Below, in pieces: positions 1-8,847 of a DNA stretch of 64,000 bases; the stretch's first letter is position 1; each line of letters opens with the position of its first letter. A model generated the notes under the pieces. That model had not been told where the DNA came from and searched no databases. It worked only from the letters and a program-made list of their open reading frames with translations. Made by a program: the position numbers and the translations under genes. The DNA is from Motilibacter peucedani (GTDB taxonomy: Bacteria; Actinomycetota; Actinomycetes; Motilibacterales; Motilibacteraceae): positions 186,001 to 250,000 of the forward strand of contig NZ_RBWV01000011.1 in the NCBI RefSeq assembly GCF_003634695.1, in the 5' to 3' direction.

Positions 1-674
1 CGGGCGACAACCTCGCGGGCTACTACTCGGTCGCGCCGGTGCTCGACGCGCTGGAGCCGCTGCTGCGCCTGCCCGGCGTGTTCGTGTTCGGCTCCAACGA
101 CTACGTGGCGCCGACCCGCCGCAACCCGTTCATGTACTTCCGTCCCAACGGCAGCGCCCACGGGATCCGGCGGCCCGAGGACTTCCACGCCGACGCCGAG
201 CTGCCCTGGCGCGACCTGCGGGCCGGGCTCGTGTCGGGCGGCTGGCGCGAGCTGACCAACGCGCGGGCGAGCGTGGTCGTGGACGGGCGCCGCATCGACG
301 CCGTCGGGGTGGACGACCCGCACATCCGGCGCGACCGGTACGCGGAGGTGAGCGCCCCGGCCGACCCGGCCGCGGACCTCACGCTCGGGGTGGCGCACGC
401 GCCCTACCAGCGGGTGCTCGACGGCATGAGCCGCGACGGCGCGGACCTCGTGCTCGCGGGACACACGCACGGCGGGCAGCTGCGCGTACCCCTCTCCCCC
501 GCGGCGATCGTCACCAACTGCGACCTGCCGCGCGGCCAGGCCCGCGGGCTCTCCCGCTGGGGCGGGTCGTGGCTGCACGTGTCGGCCGGGCTCGGCACGT
601 CGCCCTACGTACGCGTGCGCTTCGCCTGCCCGCCCGAGGCCACCCTGCTCACCCTCGTCCCCCGCGAGGAGTGA
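1..674 (+). CDS. Metallophosphoesterase, 3' part (YkuE/calcineurin-like)
   Basis: The gene enters from the left edge, so its start and first metal-binding motif are missing; 223 residues are visible from base 3. Seen: GDNL at the very start, FGSND about 27 residues on in place of the usual GNHD/E, an AHAPY segment, and the terminal metal-binding motif GHTHGG near residue 155. These are the ordered motifs of binuclear-metal calcineurin-like phosphoesterases, and GHTHGGQ is typical of the YkuE-like group. The substrate is not predictable. In actinobacteria such proteins often have an N-terminal membrane segment, which would lie outside the window. A perfect inverted repeat follows at once and probably ends transcription. 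Confidence 0.9.
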   Translation, partial: GDNLAGYYSVAPVLDALEPLLRLPGVFVFGSNDYVAPTRRNPFMYFRPNGSAHGIRRPEDFHADAELPWRDLRAGLVSGGWRELTNARASVVVDGRRIDAVGVDDPHIRRDRYAEVSAPADPAADLTLGVAHAPYQRVLDGMSRDGADLVLAGHTHGGQLRVPLSPAAIVTNCDLPRGQARGLSRWGGSWLHVSAGLGTSPYVRVRFACPPEATLLTLVPREE

Positions 675-681
675 GCGTCCT

Positions 682-714
682 CGGACGTTGATCAACCTTG
701 TTGATCAACGTCCG
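682..714. terminator. Bidirectional hairpin terminator
   Basis: A perfect 15-base inverted repeat (682-696 / 700-714) with a 3-base loop lies between the converging metallophosphoesterase and aldo/keto reductase genes. Each arm contains the palindrome GTTGATCAAC. There is no long T tract, as is usual in actinobacteria. Confidence 0.75.
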
Positions 715-725
715 GCGTGCGCCTC

Positions 726-1700
726 CTACCAGGCGTAGGCCTCGGGGGCGGCGCCGCCGGGGCCGGGGAAGATGGCGTCGAGGCGGGCGAGGGCGCCGGC
801 GTCGAGCGTGATCTCCAGGGCGCGCAGCGTGCCGTCGAGCTGCTCGGCGGTGCGCGGGCCGATGATCGGGGCGGTCACGGCCGGCTGGTGCAGGAGCCAG
901 GCGAGGCCGACGTGCGCCGGGTGCTCGCCGAGCTCGTCGCAGAAGTCCTCCCACTGCTCGAGCGCGGCGCGGTTCTTCTCGAGCTCGGCCTGGACCCGCT
1001 CGCTCGAGCGCCGGTTGCCCTCGCGCTGCTTGCGCAGGGCGCCGCCGAGCAGTCCGCCGGCCAGCGGCGACCACGGGATGACGCCGAGGCCGTAGTCCTG
1101 CGCGGCCGGCAGCACCTCGAGCTCGACCGTGCGGGCCATCAGGTTGTAGAGCGATTGCTCGCTCACCAGCCCGTAGGACCCGCGCCGCCGCGCCGTCTCC
1201 TGCGCCTTGGCCAGGTGCCAGCCCGCGAAGTTGGACGAGCCGAAGTAGAGCACCTTGCCCTGCGTGCGCAGGACGTCGAAGGCCTCCCAGACCTCCTCCC
1301 ACGGCGTCGCGCGGTCGATGTGGTGCATCTGGTAGAGGTCGATGTAGTCGGTCTGCAGGCGCTTGAGCGAGGCGTCCGCCGCGCGCCGGATGTTGAGCGC
1401 CGACAGCTTGCCGTCGTTCGGCCAGTCGCCCATGTCGCCGTAGAGCTTGGTCGCCAGCACGGTCTTCTCGCGCCGGCCGCCGCCCTGGGCGAACCACGTG
1501 CCGAGGATCTTCTCGGTGATCCCCTCGCCCTTCTCCCAGCCGTAGACGTTGGCCGTGTCGAAGAAGTTGATGCCGTGCTCGAGCGCGCTGTCCATGATCG
1601 CGTGCGAGTCGGCCTCGGAGGTCTCCGGGCCGAAGTTCATGGTGCCGAGGCAGAGCCTGCTGACCGAGAGACCGGTGCGGCCCAGGTGGGTGTAGTCCAT
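726..1700 (-). CDS. Aldo/keto reductase
   Basis: This 324-residue protein is an NADPH-dependent carbonyl reductase of the aldo/keto reductase superfamily (TIM barrel). Seen: N-terminal LGRTGLSVS and LCLGTMNFG, the catalytic tetrad as Asp in FFDTANVYG, Tyr in the same segment, Lys in ATKLYG and His in QMHHID, then GSSNFAGW and the cofactor-binding IIGPRTAEQL near the C-terminus. Length and motif order are normal. The ATG is preceded by AAGGG. The gene stands alone, divergent from tRNA-Pro. The substrate is not known; the closest family pattern is the YghZ/potassium-channel-beta-like branch. Confidence 0.93.
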   Translation of the reverse strand: MDYTHLGRTGLSVSRLCLGTMNFGPETSEADSHAIMDSALEHGINFFDTANVYGWEKGEGITEKILGTWFAQGGGRREKTVLATKLYGDMGDWPNDGKLSALNIRRAADASLKRLQTDYIDLYQMHHIDRATPWEEVWEAFDVLRTQGKVLYFGSSNFAGWHLAKAQETARRRGSYGLVSEQSLYNLMARTVELEVLPAAQDYGLGVIPWSPLAGGLLGGALRKQREGNRRSSERVQAELEKNRAALEQWEDFCDELGEHPAHVGLAWLLHQPAVTAPIIGPRTAEQLDGTLRALEITLDAGALARLDAIFPGPGGAAPEAYAW

Positions 1701-1761
1701 GACCCGACCCTTGCCCAGCGCACGACCCCGCGCAACGTGCAGGACCCGCCCGACGATCCGC

Positions 1762-1767
1762 TATCCT
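1762..1767 (+). promoter_or_regulatory. -10 box of tRNA-Pro
   Basis: TATCCT lies 13 bases before the first base of the mature tRNA. The same hexamer at almost the same distance precedes tRNA-Ser(GGA) at 17501, which supports its use as a -10 element. No convincing -35 box is visible. Confidence 0.55.
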
Positions 1768-1780
1768 TGCCGGGCTGGAC

Positions 1781-1854
<74 letters not shown>

Positions 1855-1886
1855 CAACCGGTGGCCTGCGCACAGCAGGCAGCACG

Positions 1887-1920
1887 CGAAGGGCCGCACC
1901 CGCGAGGGTGCGGCCCTTCG
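1887..1920. terminator. Hairpin terminator between tRNA-Pro and antiporter
   Basis: A perfect 15-base-pair GC-rich stem (1887-1901 / 1906-1920) with tetraloop GCGA lies downstream of tRNA-Pro. It is also just downstream of the stop codon of the converging antiporter gene, so it can serve both. Confidence 0.85.
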
Positions 1921-1936
1921 TGCGTCCAGCGCAGGC

Positions 1937-3211
1937 TCAGACGTGCTCCCGCGCGATCTGCTCGGCGGTGGGCCGCACGCGCTTGCGGCGGGCGCGCCGG
2001 TTGCGCAGCAGGTCGAGCCGCGCGACCGCCGGCGAGGCGGTGAGACCGTGGCCCACGACCGAGACCACCAGCGTGAACCCGACGGTCGCCCACAGCTCGC
2101 GGGCCGGGAAGTCGGCGTGGCCGAGCGCGTAGGCCAGGTAGAACAGCGAGCCGATGCCGCGTACGCCGAACACCGCGATCACCGTGCGCTCGCGCCGCCC
2201 GGCCCGGCTCCCGAGCAGGGCGACCAGCCCGCCCACCGGGCGGGCGACGAGCAGGAGCACGAGGCCGACCAGCACCCCGCGCCAGGTCAGCGCCCCGAGC
2301 AGGCCGTCGGCGAGCGCGGCGCCCAGCAGGAGCAGGACCCACGAGGTGAGCAGCCGCTCGATCTGCTCGATGAAGCCGTGCATCGTCGCGTGGTAGCCGT
2401 GGGAGCGCTCGGCGGCCCGGATCGAGCAGGCGGCGACGAAGACCGCGACGAAGCCGTAGCCGTGGACCAGCTCTGTCAGCCCGTAGGCCAGGAAGGTCAC
2501 CGCGAGCGCGACGAAGCCGTCGGCGTCGTGCTCGGCGAAGCGCAGCGCCGACGTGCGCGCGTGGAAGAACAGCCGGCCCAGCAGCCGCCCGACCAGCAGC
2601 CCGCCGACGACGCCGGCGCCGACGCGCCACAGCACGTCCTCGAGCGCCCAGCGGGTCAGGCTGTGCGAGCCCGCGAGCGCGACGGCCAGCAGCACGACCG
2701 GGAAGGCGGCACCGTCGTTGAGCCCCGCCTCGCTGGTCAGCCCGAAGCGCACCTCGTCCTCGCCGTGCTCGGCGTCGCTCGGCTCGCCCACCTGCACGTC
2801 GCCGGCGAGCACCGGGTCGGTCGGCGAGAGCGCGGCGCCCAGCAGCAGCGCGGTGGCGAACGGCAGCCCGGCCAGCGCCCAGCCCGTCAGAGTGACGATC
2901 GCGATCGTGACCGGCATGGCGACGACGAGCAGCCGCCAGGTCGTCTTCCAGGTCTTCCAGCCCAGCGGGCGGTCGAGGGCCAGGCCCGCCCCCATGAGCG
3001 CGACCAGGACGACCACCTCGGTGAGGTTGAGCACTGCGTCGTTGTGCTGCACCGGGTCGACCTCGGGCACGCTCGGGACCAGCCCGAGCACCACGCCGGC
3101 GGCGAGGAAGACCAGCGGCAGGCTGAACGGTCGCCCCTCGGCCGCGCGCGGCAGGGCGGCGGCGGCCAGGGCGGAGGCCCCCGCGAGGGCGAAGAGCAGC
3201 GCGGTCAGCAC
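1937..3211 (-). CDS. Sodium/proton antiporter, CPA1-type
   Basis: This 424-residue polytopic membrane protein belongs to the Na+(K+)/H+ antiporters (Pfam Na_H_Exchanger). Seen: about a dozen hydrophobic segments, the LSPTDPVLAGD ion-site signature after residue 110, SEAGLNDGAAFP (the conserved ND in a membrane helix), and VFGVRGIGSLFYLAYAL near the C-terminus. The reading frame stays open far upstream. I chose the GTG at 3211 because hydrophobic, well-formed protein sequence begins exactly there, in the short divergent gap with the S9 peptidase. The likely role is cytoplasmic pH and sodium homeostasis; the cation preference is unknown. Confidence 0.9.
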   Translation of the reverse strand: MLTALLFALAGASALAAAALPRAAEGRPFSLPLVFLAAGVVLGLVPSVPEVDPVQHNDAVLNLTEVVVLVALMGAGLALDRPLGWKTWKTTWRLLVVAMPVTIAIVTLTGWALAGLPFATALLLGAALSPTDPVLAGDVQVGEPSDAEHGEDEVRFGLTSEAGLNDGAAFPVVLLAVALAGSHSLTRWALEDVLWRVGAGVVGGLLVGRLLGRLFFHARTSALRFAEHDADGFVALAVTFLAYGLTELVHGYGFVAVFVAACSIRAAERSHGYHATMHGFIEQIERLLTSWVLLLLGAALADGLLGALTWRGVLVGLVLLLVARPVGGLVALLGSRAGRRERTVIAVFGVRGIGSLFYLAYALGHADFPARELWATVGFTLVVSVVGHGLTASPAVARLDLLRNRRARRKRVRPTAEQIAREHV

Positions 3212-3271
3212 ACCCGATGGTCCCCGCCTGCGCGCAGCGGCAAGCACCGCCGCGTGGTGAGATGGTCCACC

Positions 3272-5068
3272 ATGAGCGACACCGAGACCGCCCGCGAGCT
3301 GCCCGCCTGGGAGCAGCGGTTCCGCGCCGCGCGCGTCTCGCTGCCCGACTGGGCGCAGGACGCGCCCCACCGCTGCCTCTACGTCGCGAACCCGACGGGC
3401 ACCTTCGAGCTGTACGCGTGGGACCGCCGCGAGGGCACCCACCGACAGGTGACGAGCCGGCCCAACGGCACGAGCGAGGGGACGCTGACGCCCGACGGCG
3501 AGCAGATCTGGTGGTTCGACGACACCGACGGCGACGAGCACGGCGTGTGGCGGGTGCAGCCCTTCGCCGGTGGCTCCGACGAGCCGGCCGCGCCGGGCCT
3601 CGCCGCCGCGTACTCCGCCGGCCTGGCGCTCGGGCGCTCGGGCCTCGCGGTCGTCGGCCGCTCCGACGACGAGATCGGCACCGAGATCGCCGCGGTCGTC
3701 CCGGGCGGCGAGCCGCGCGTGCTCTACCGCCACGAGCAGAGCGCCTACGTCGGCGACCTGTCCGACGACGAGACGCTGCTGGCGCTCGCGCACAGCGAGC
3801 ACGGCGACTCGCGGCACCCCGACGTACGCGTGGTGCGGGTCTCGGACGGCTCCACCGTCGCGGAGCTCTCCGACGGCCCCGGGCTGGGGCTGCACCCGGC
3901 GGGGTTCGCGCCCGTCGCCGGCGACACCCGGCTGCTGGTGGGCCACGAGCGCCACGGCCGCGACGAGCTGCTGGTGTGGGACGTCGCCACCGGCGAGGTC
4001 CGCGAGCTGGCGATCGACCTGCCCGGCGAGATCAGCGCCAGCTGGTACCCCGACGGCGCCGCGCTGCTCGTCGACCACGAGTTCCAGGCGCGCAGCGAGC
4101 TGCACCGGCTCGACCTCGCCAGCGGGGAGCTGGAGCGGCTGGAGACACCGCCGGGCGTCGTGAGCGGGGCCACCGCGCGGCCCGACGGCGTCGAGCTGGC
4201 CTGGTCGTCGGCCGCAACGCCCGCGCAGGTCCGCACGCTCGACGGCGCGGTCGTGCTGACGCCGCCCGGTCCCCCGGCCCCGCCGTCGGTGCCGGTGCGC
4301 GACCTCTGGGTCGAGGGGCCCGGGGGTCGCATCCACGCGCTGGTCTCGCTGCCCGAGGGCGGCGCCGCGCCCTACCCCGCGGTCTTCCTCGTGCACGGCG
4401 GCCCGTCGTGGCACGACTCCGACGCCTTCGCCGCCGACGTCGCGGCCTACGTCGACGCCGGGCTGGCCGTCGTCCGGGTCAACTACCGCGGCTCGACCGG
4501 CTACGGGTCGGCCTGGCGCGACGCGATCGAGGGCCGGGTCGGGCTGACCGAGCTCGAGGACCTCGAGGCGGTCTGGTCGGCGGCGGTCTCCGACGGGCTC
4601 GTCGACGCGCAGCGGGTAGCCCTGTCGGGCGGCTCGTGGGGCGGCTACCTCACGCTGCTCGGGCTCGGCCGTCTCCCGCAGCTGTGGGAGGCCGGCGTCG
4701 GCGCAGTGCCGGTGGCCGACTACGTCGCGGCCTACGAGGACGAGATGGAGCCGCTCAAGGCCTTCGACCGCTCGCTGTTCGGCGGCTCGCCGGAGCAGGT
4801 GCCCGACCGCTACCGCGAGAGCTCACCGCTCACCTACGTCGAGCAGGTGCGCGCGCCGGTGCTGGTGCTGGCCGGCGAGAACGACCCGCGCTGTCCCATC
4901 CGCCAGATCGAGAACTACCTCGCGGCGCTCGAGTCCCGGGGAGTCCCGCACGAGGTCTACCGGTTCGACGCGGGCCACGGCTCGCTGGTCGTCGACGAGC
5001 GGGTGCGCCAGATGCGGGCCGAGCTCGGGTTCGTCTGCCGCCACCTCGGCCTGCCCACCCCCGCCTAG
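3272..5068 (+). CDS. S9 family (prolyl oligopeptidase-like) serine peptidase
   Basis: This 598-residue protein has an N-terminal beta-propeller of about 350 residues (repeats such as TPDGEQIWWFDD) and a C-terminal alpha/beta hydrolase domain. The predicted catalytic triad is Ser455 in GGSWGG, Asp538 in GENDPRCP and His569 in DAGHGS; the oxyanion region reads LVHGGPSWHD. Such enzymes cleave short peptides or acyl-peptides in the cytoplasm; no signal peptide is seen. The ATG at 3272 was chosen from the open frame that continues upstream as non-coding sequence; TGAGAT 8 bases before it may be a leaderless -10. A very long hairpin starts at the stop codon. Confidence 0.93.
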   Translation: MSDTETARELPAWEQRFRAARVSLPDWAQDAPHRCLYVANPTGTFELYAWDRREGTHRQVTSRPNGTSEGTLTPDGEQIWWFDDTDGDEHGVWRVQPFAGGSDEPAAPGLAAAYSAGLALGRSGLAVVGRSDDEIGTEIAAVVPGGEPRVLYRHEQSAYVGDLSDDETLLALAHSEHGDSRHPDVRVVRVSDGSTVAELSDGPGLGLHPAGFAPVAGDTRLLVGHERHGRDELLVWDVATGEVRELAIDLPGEISASWYPDGAALLVDHEFQARSELHRLDLASGELERLETPPGVVSGATARPDGVELAWSSAATPAQVRTLDGAVVLTPPGPPAPPSVPVRDLWVEGPGGRIHALVSLPEGGAAPYPAVFLVHGGPSWHDSDAFAADVAAYVDAGLAVVRVNYRGSTGYGSAWRDAIEGRVGLTELEDLEAVWSAAVSDGLVDAQRVALSGGSWGGYLTLLGLGRLPQLWEAGVGAVPVADYVAAYEDEMEPLKAFDRSLFGGSPEQVPDRYRESSPLTYVEQVRAPVLVLAGENDPRCPIRQIENYLAALESRGVPHEVYRFDAGHGSLVVDERVRQMRAELGFVCRHLGLPTPA

Positions 5069-5122
5069 TGTCCGAACCCGCCGCGTCGCGACCAGGGTCG
5101 CGACGCCGGCGGGTTCGGACAC
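5069..5122. terminator. Long near-perfect hairpin after S9 peptidase gene
   Basis: The outer arms (5069-5084 / 5107-5122) and an inner GCGTCGCGACC/GGTCGCGACGC stem make a hairpin of about 26 base pairs with only a tiny loop and one asymmetric base. It starts directly after the peptidase stop codon. A terminator is the simplest reading; it is longer than the other terminators here. Confidence 0.7.
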
Positions 5123-5159
5123 AGCAGTCGTGACACCGCGGGCGTGGCACAGTGGAGGC

Positions 5160-5486
5160 GTGCGCGAGGACGACGACATCGAGGCCCTGCTCGCCGAGGT
5201 CGACCGCAGCCTGTCTAGCCAGTCGCGCCCGGCGCCCACCGCGCGCCCGGCCGTCGAGCCGGCGCGCAGCGGCGGGTCGTCGCGGGTGCCCGGGCGCGAG
5301 CAGGAGGGCGGCTGGCGCGCGGCGCTGGCCGACCGCGTACGCATCGCCGGGACCAGCGCGGCGCTCGCCGCGGCCGCCGTGTTCGCGCTGTTCGCCGTCA
5401 CCCCGTTCCTCGGCGCGGTCTCGGGAGCGGCTGGGGCGGCGCTGGCGACCTTCGTCGCCGTCGCGGTGCTGGCGCGCCGACGCTGA
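5160..5486 (+). CDS. Small membrane protein, function unknown
   Basis: The predicted protein is 108 residues. It starts with an acidic helix (VREDDDIEALLAEVDRSL), continues with a Pro/Arg/Ser-rich linker and ends with two hydrophobic segments near residues 63-83 and 84-104, so it is a two-helix membrane protein with a long cytoplasmic N-terminus. I preferred the GTG at 5160 because the acidic helix begins there; GGAGG is only one base upstream, so an alternative start at GTG 5130 or a leaderless transcript is possible. It sits between a peptidase terminator and the chemoreceptor gene. I do not recognise the family. Confidence 0.6.
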   Translation: MREDDDIEALLAEVDRSLSSQSRPAPTARPAVEPARSGGSSRVPGREQEGGWRAALADRVRIAGTSAALAAAAVFALFAVTPFLGAVSGAAGAALATFVAVAVLARRR

Positions 5487-5525
5487 TCGGCTCAACTGCG
5501 GCGCTCCGACGTCGATGCATGACGG

Positions 5526-7175
5526 GTGAGCACCTCGACCCCTGCCCCCGCCGCCCGACGCCACCCCGTCGCCGACCTCCCCGTGCGCGCCAAGCTGCTC
5601 GTCAGCGTGCTGCTGGTGGCGCTGGTCGCGATCGCCGTGAGCGGGCTGGGCGTGAGCCGCCTGCGCGACTCGAACGACCGCATGAGCGCGATGCGCGCGT
5701 CGAACCTCACCAGCGTCGTCGCTCTCTCGCAGGCGCGGGGCGGGCTGATGGAGATGTACTACAACCTCATCGGTGTGGCCGGCCTCTCGGCGCAGTTCAA
5801 GCCGGGATCCGCCGAGTACACCGCGGCCGCCGCGCAGATGCAGAAGGGCGTGGCTGCCGCGGACACGACGATCGACGCGGCGCTCACGACGTACGGTGCG
5901 AACGCGGGTACCACGACCGGCCCGCGCGCCAGCCAGCTGGCCGCCGTGCAGAAGGCGCTCGCGAACTACCGCGCCTTCCGCGACAACTGGTTCTTCGGCA
6001 AGGCGGCGCCCGCCGGCGTGACCGTGCCGACCGCCGTCGCCGACATCGTCAAGCTCAACACCGACCTGAGCGACGCCCTCGACCGGCTCGCCACGATCGA
6101 GCAGGCCGACGCCGACGCCGACGTGGCCGCGGGCAAGGCCGCCTACCACCGCTCCATCGCCGAGGTCGTCGCCCTGCTGGTGCTCGGCCTCGCCGGCGCC
6201 GTCGGCTTCGCGCTGGTCGTGGGCCGCCGCATCACCCGCCCGCTCGCCGCGGTGCAGTCCTCGCTCGAGGCCATGGCCGAAGGCGACCTCACCCGGACCA
6301 CCCACGTCGAGGGGCGTGACGAGATCGGCCGCATGGCCGCGACGCTGACCCGCGCGCAGGCCCGCATCCGCGACGTCGTCTCGACCATGGGCACCGCCGC
6401 CGAGTCCCTCGCTGCGACCGCCCGCCAGAACACCGCGGTCGCCGAGCAGCTCAGCGACGGCGCGCACCAGGCCTCCGCGCAGGCCCGCGCCGTGGCGAGC
6501 GCGTCGGACGAGGTCTCTTCCAGCGTCACGACCGTGGCCACCGGCTCCGAGCAGATGGGCGCCTCCATCGGCGAGATCGCCCAGTCGGCCAACGCGGCCG
6601 CCGACGTCGCCCGCCAGGCCGTCACCGTCGCCCAGTCGACCAACCGCACCATCGCCACCCTCGGCGAGTCCAGCCGCCAGATCGGCGACGTCGTCAAGGT
6701 CATCACCACGATCGCCGAGCAGACCAACCTGCTGGCGCTCAACGCGACCATCGAGGCCGCCCGCGCCGGTGAGGCCGGCAAGGGCTTCGCCGTCGTCGCC
6801 GGCGAGGTCAAGGACCTCGCGCAGGAGACCGCCCGCGCCACCGACGACATCGCCAAGCGCGTCGAGGCCATCCAGGCCGACAGCGGATCGGCCGTCGGGG
6901 CCATCGAGGAGATCGCCGAGGTCATCGCCCGCATCAGCGACTACACCACCACGATCGCCAGCGCGGTCGAGGAGCAGTCGGCGACGACGGCGGAGATGAA
7001 CCGCAACGTCGCCGGTGCGGCCGACGCCACCTCGCGCATCAACACGAGCATCGAGGACGTCGCGGCGACCGCGCAGAGCACCGCCGACGCGGTGGTCGAG
7101 GCGCAGGCCTCGGCGGCCGAGCTGGCGCGCATGTCGGACGAGATGAAGCAGACGGTCTCGCAGTTCCAGTACTGA
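5526..7175 (+). CDS. Methyl-accepting chemotaxis protein
   Basis: This 549-residue inner-membrane chemoreceptor has a first transmembrane helix near residues 25-45, a periplasmic-side four-helix-bundle sensor (about 46-215), a second transmembrane helix (about 216-236), a HAMP domain beginning [10 protein letters not shown], and a long cytoplasmic signalling domain. The hairpin tip that contacts CheA/CheW is clear: [24 protein letters not shown] and the following [11 protein letters not shown]. It indicates a motile host with a chemotaxis pathway, although no che or flagellar genes are in the window. The ligand is unknown. It ends ..QFQY, similar to the fragment at the right edge of the window. 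Confidence 0.96.
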   Translation: MSTSTPAPAARRHPVADLPVRAKLLVSVLLVALVAIAVSGLGVSRLRDSNDRMSAMRASNLTSVVALSQARGGLMEMYYNLIGVAGLSAQFKPGSAEYTAAAAQMQKGVAAADTTIDAALTTYGANAGTTTGPRASQLAAVQKALANYRAFRDNWFFGKAAPAGVTVPTAVADIVKLNTDLSDALDRLATIEQADADADVAAGKAAYHRSIAEVVALLVLGLAGAVGFALVVGRRITRPLAAVQSSLEAMAEGDLTRTTHVEGRDEIGRMAATLTRAQARIRDVVSTMGTAAESLAATARQNTAVAEQLSDGAHQASAQARAVASASDEVSSSVTTVATGSEQMGASIGEIAQSANAAADVARQAVTVAQSTNRTIATLGESSRQIGDVVKVITTIAEQTNLLALNATIEAARAGEAGKGFAVVAGEVKDLAQETARATDDIAKRVEAIQADSGSAVGAIEEIAEVIARISDYTTTIASAVEEQSATTAEMNRNVAGAADATSRINTSIEDVAATAQSTADAVVEAQASAAELARMSDEMKQTVSQFQY

Positions 7176-7185
7176 CCCGCTGTAC

Positions 7186-7590
7186 TCAGCCGCGGTCCCA
7201 CTCCCAGGTGTCGTCGAGCTCGCCGTACTGCACGAAGGTCCACGCGGCCTGGACTGCGACGGCGGGCTCGATGACGTAGCGCAGGGGGTAGTCCTGCACC
7301 GTGCCACCTGCTACCACTGGCCGGGTGCCCTCGTCGTCAGAGCCGCCGGCGAGGGCGAACTGCTCCTCGTCGTAGGACACGTAGACGATCAGCCCGGCCA
7401 GGGCCGAACCGCCGATCGCGAGGTGGGCGTTGTCGGGCCCCGTCAGGACGAGAGCCGTACGCTCCACGCCGTCGAGCTCCTCGACCAGCGCCGCCAGTGT
7501 GGCGTCGTCCCAGTCGGGCTCCCACGGCAGCTCGACCGCGCCGGCCCACGGGGAGTCGGAGGCGATGGTCCGGACGAACAACGGCGCCAC
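7186..7590 (-). CDS. Imm1-like immunity protein
   Basis: The predicted protein is 134 residues, small and acidic. Its C-terminal half follows the pattern known for Imm1 (Pfam PF14430) immunity proteins: GGTVQDYPLRYVIEP, a helix AVQAAWTFVQYGEL and a terminal Trp-rich TWEWD. These proteins neutralise polymorphic toxins of contact-dependent or type VII systems. The GTG at 7590 lies 2 bases after the stop of the upstream MFS gene with GGAG in the right place, so it is the last gene of the lysC-asd-MFS operon and translationally coupled. No toxin gene is adjacent, so it is an orphan. The family call is from pattern recognition only. Confidence 0.65.
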   Translation of the reverse strand: MAPLFVRTIASDSPWAGAVELPWEPDWDDATLAALVEELDGVERTALVLTGPDNAHLAIGGSALAGLIVYVSYDEEQFALAGGSDDEGTRPVVAGGTVQDYPLRYVIEPAVAVQAAWTFVQYGELDDTWEWDRG

Positions 7591-7592
7591 GC

Positions 7593-8843
7593 CTACTCCG
7601 CCAGGGCCGGAGCGGGACGGCCGGCGGGGGCCGGCTCGACGCGCGTGGTGAGCGCGCGGGCCGCCAGCAGCGTGACAGCGGCGGCGAACGGCACGACCAG
7701 CAGCGCCCACCTCAGCGACGTCGAGTCGGCGACCACGCCCACCACGGGCGGCTCGACGAAGAAGCCGACGCGGATGACCAGGCCCACGATGCTGAGCGCC
7801 ATGCCGCTGGGCAGGCCGGGGATCGAGTCGGCCGCGTGCATCGCGGCCGGGATCCAGGTCGAGATGCCGAGACCGGCAGCGCCGAAGCCGACGACCGTGG
7901 TCGCCTCGCTCGGCAGCGAGAGCGCGAGCGCCATGCCGGCCAGCGCGACGACGGCACCGGCGCGCGCGACCGCGCGCTCGCCGAAGCGGGTCACCCAGCG
8001 GTCGCCGGTCAGCCGACCCAGCGCCTGCATGCCCTGCAGCGCCACGAAGGCCATGCCCGCGACGGCGGCGCCCGAGCGCAGGCTGTCGCGCAGGTAGACC
8101 CCGCCCCACGTCGCGCCGGCGTCCTCGATGGCCGCACCCATGGAGCCGACGACGCCGAGGACCACGAGCGCGCGGATCACCGACGTCTGCGTCCACCACC
8201 GGCTCGCCGACGACGCCGCCTCGCGGTGCACCGGCTCGCGCTCCGAGTCGTCGGGCCCGGGCAGCAGCCGGCGCCCGGTGGCGAGCACGACGACGATCGA
8301 GAGCGCCGCCATGACGCCGAGGTGGAGGGGCAGGGCGAGGTCGAGCCCGGCAGCCGCAGACCCGACCAGACCACCGAAGACCGCGCCGACGCTCCAGATG
8401 CCGTGGAACGAGTTGAGGATCGAGCGTCCGTAGCGCCGCTGCACGCGCAGGCCGTGGGCGTTGTTGGCGATGTCGGCCACCGAGTCGCACACCCCGGCGA
8501 GGAAGAGCCCGGCCGCCAGCACGCCCCACGAGGGCGCGACGCTGATGAGCAGCAGGTTGGCCGCCATGAGCACCAGCGAGCCGACCGCCACCCGCGCCGA
8601 GCCCCACCGCACGAGGAACCAGCTGGCGAAGGCGCCCGCGATCAGGGCGCCGAGCGGGCCGGCGGCGATCGCCGTGCCGAGGGCCGCGTTCGAGAGCCCG
8701 AGCGAGCTCTTGATGTAGGGCAGGCGGGGGACGACGTTGGCGAAGACGACCGCGTTGGTGAAGAACAGCGCGCCGACCGCGACCCGGGCGGCGCGCACGT
8801 CGCGGCCGGGGACCGCGACGGACGCACCGGGGGCACCCGCCAT
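7593..8843 (-). CDS. MFS transporter (YbjJ-like)
   Basis: This 416-residue protein has about 12 hydrophobic segments in two halves typical of the major facilitator superfamily. Seen: RLPYIKSSLGLSNAALG in the first helix pair, a cytoplasmic RWGSARVAVG loop, and the NNAHGLRVQRRYGRSILNSFHG segment. The same arrangement (MNVQGALVERHLGRSIMSRFHA) occurs in the MFS protein at 22053-23273, so the two are paralogues of the YbjJ-like branch. The start is 4 bases after the asd stop. Its position after lysC-asd could suggest export of an amino acid or related metabolite, but that is inference from context. Confidence 0.88.
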   Translation of the reverse strand: MAGAPGASVAVPGRDVRAARVAVGALFFTNAVVFANVVPRLPYIKSSLGLSNAALGTAIAAGPLGALIAGAFASWFLVRWGSARVAVGSLVLMAANLLLISVAPSWGVLAAGLFLAGVCDSVADIANNAHGLRVQRRYGRSILNSFHGIWSVGAVFGGLVGSAAAGLDLALPLHLGVMAALSIVVVLATGRRLLPGPDDSEREPVHREAASSASRWWTQTSVIRALVVLGVVGSMGAAIEDAGATWGGVYLRDSLRSGAAVAGMAFVALQGMQALGRLTGDRWVTRFGERAVARAGAVVALAGMALALSLPSEATTVVGFGAAGLGISTWIPAAMHAADSIPGLPSGMALSIVGLVIRVGFFVEPPVVGVVADSTSLRWALLVVPFAAAVTLLAARALTTRVEPAPAGRPAPALAE

Positions 8844-8847
8844 GCCG

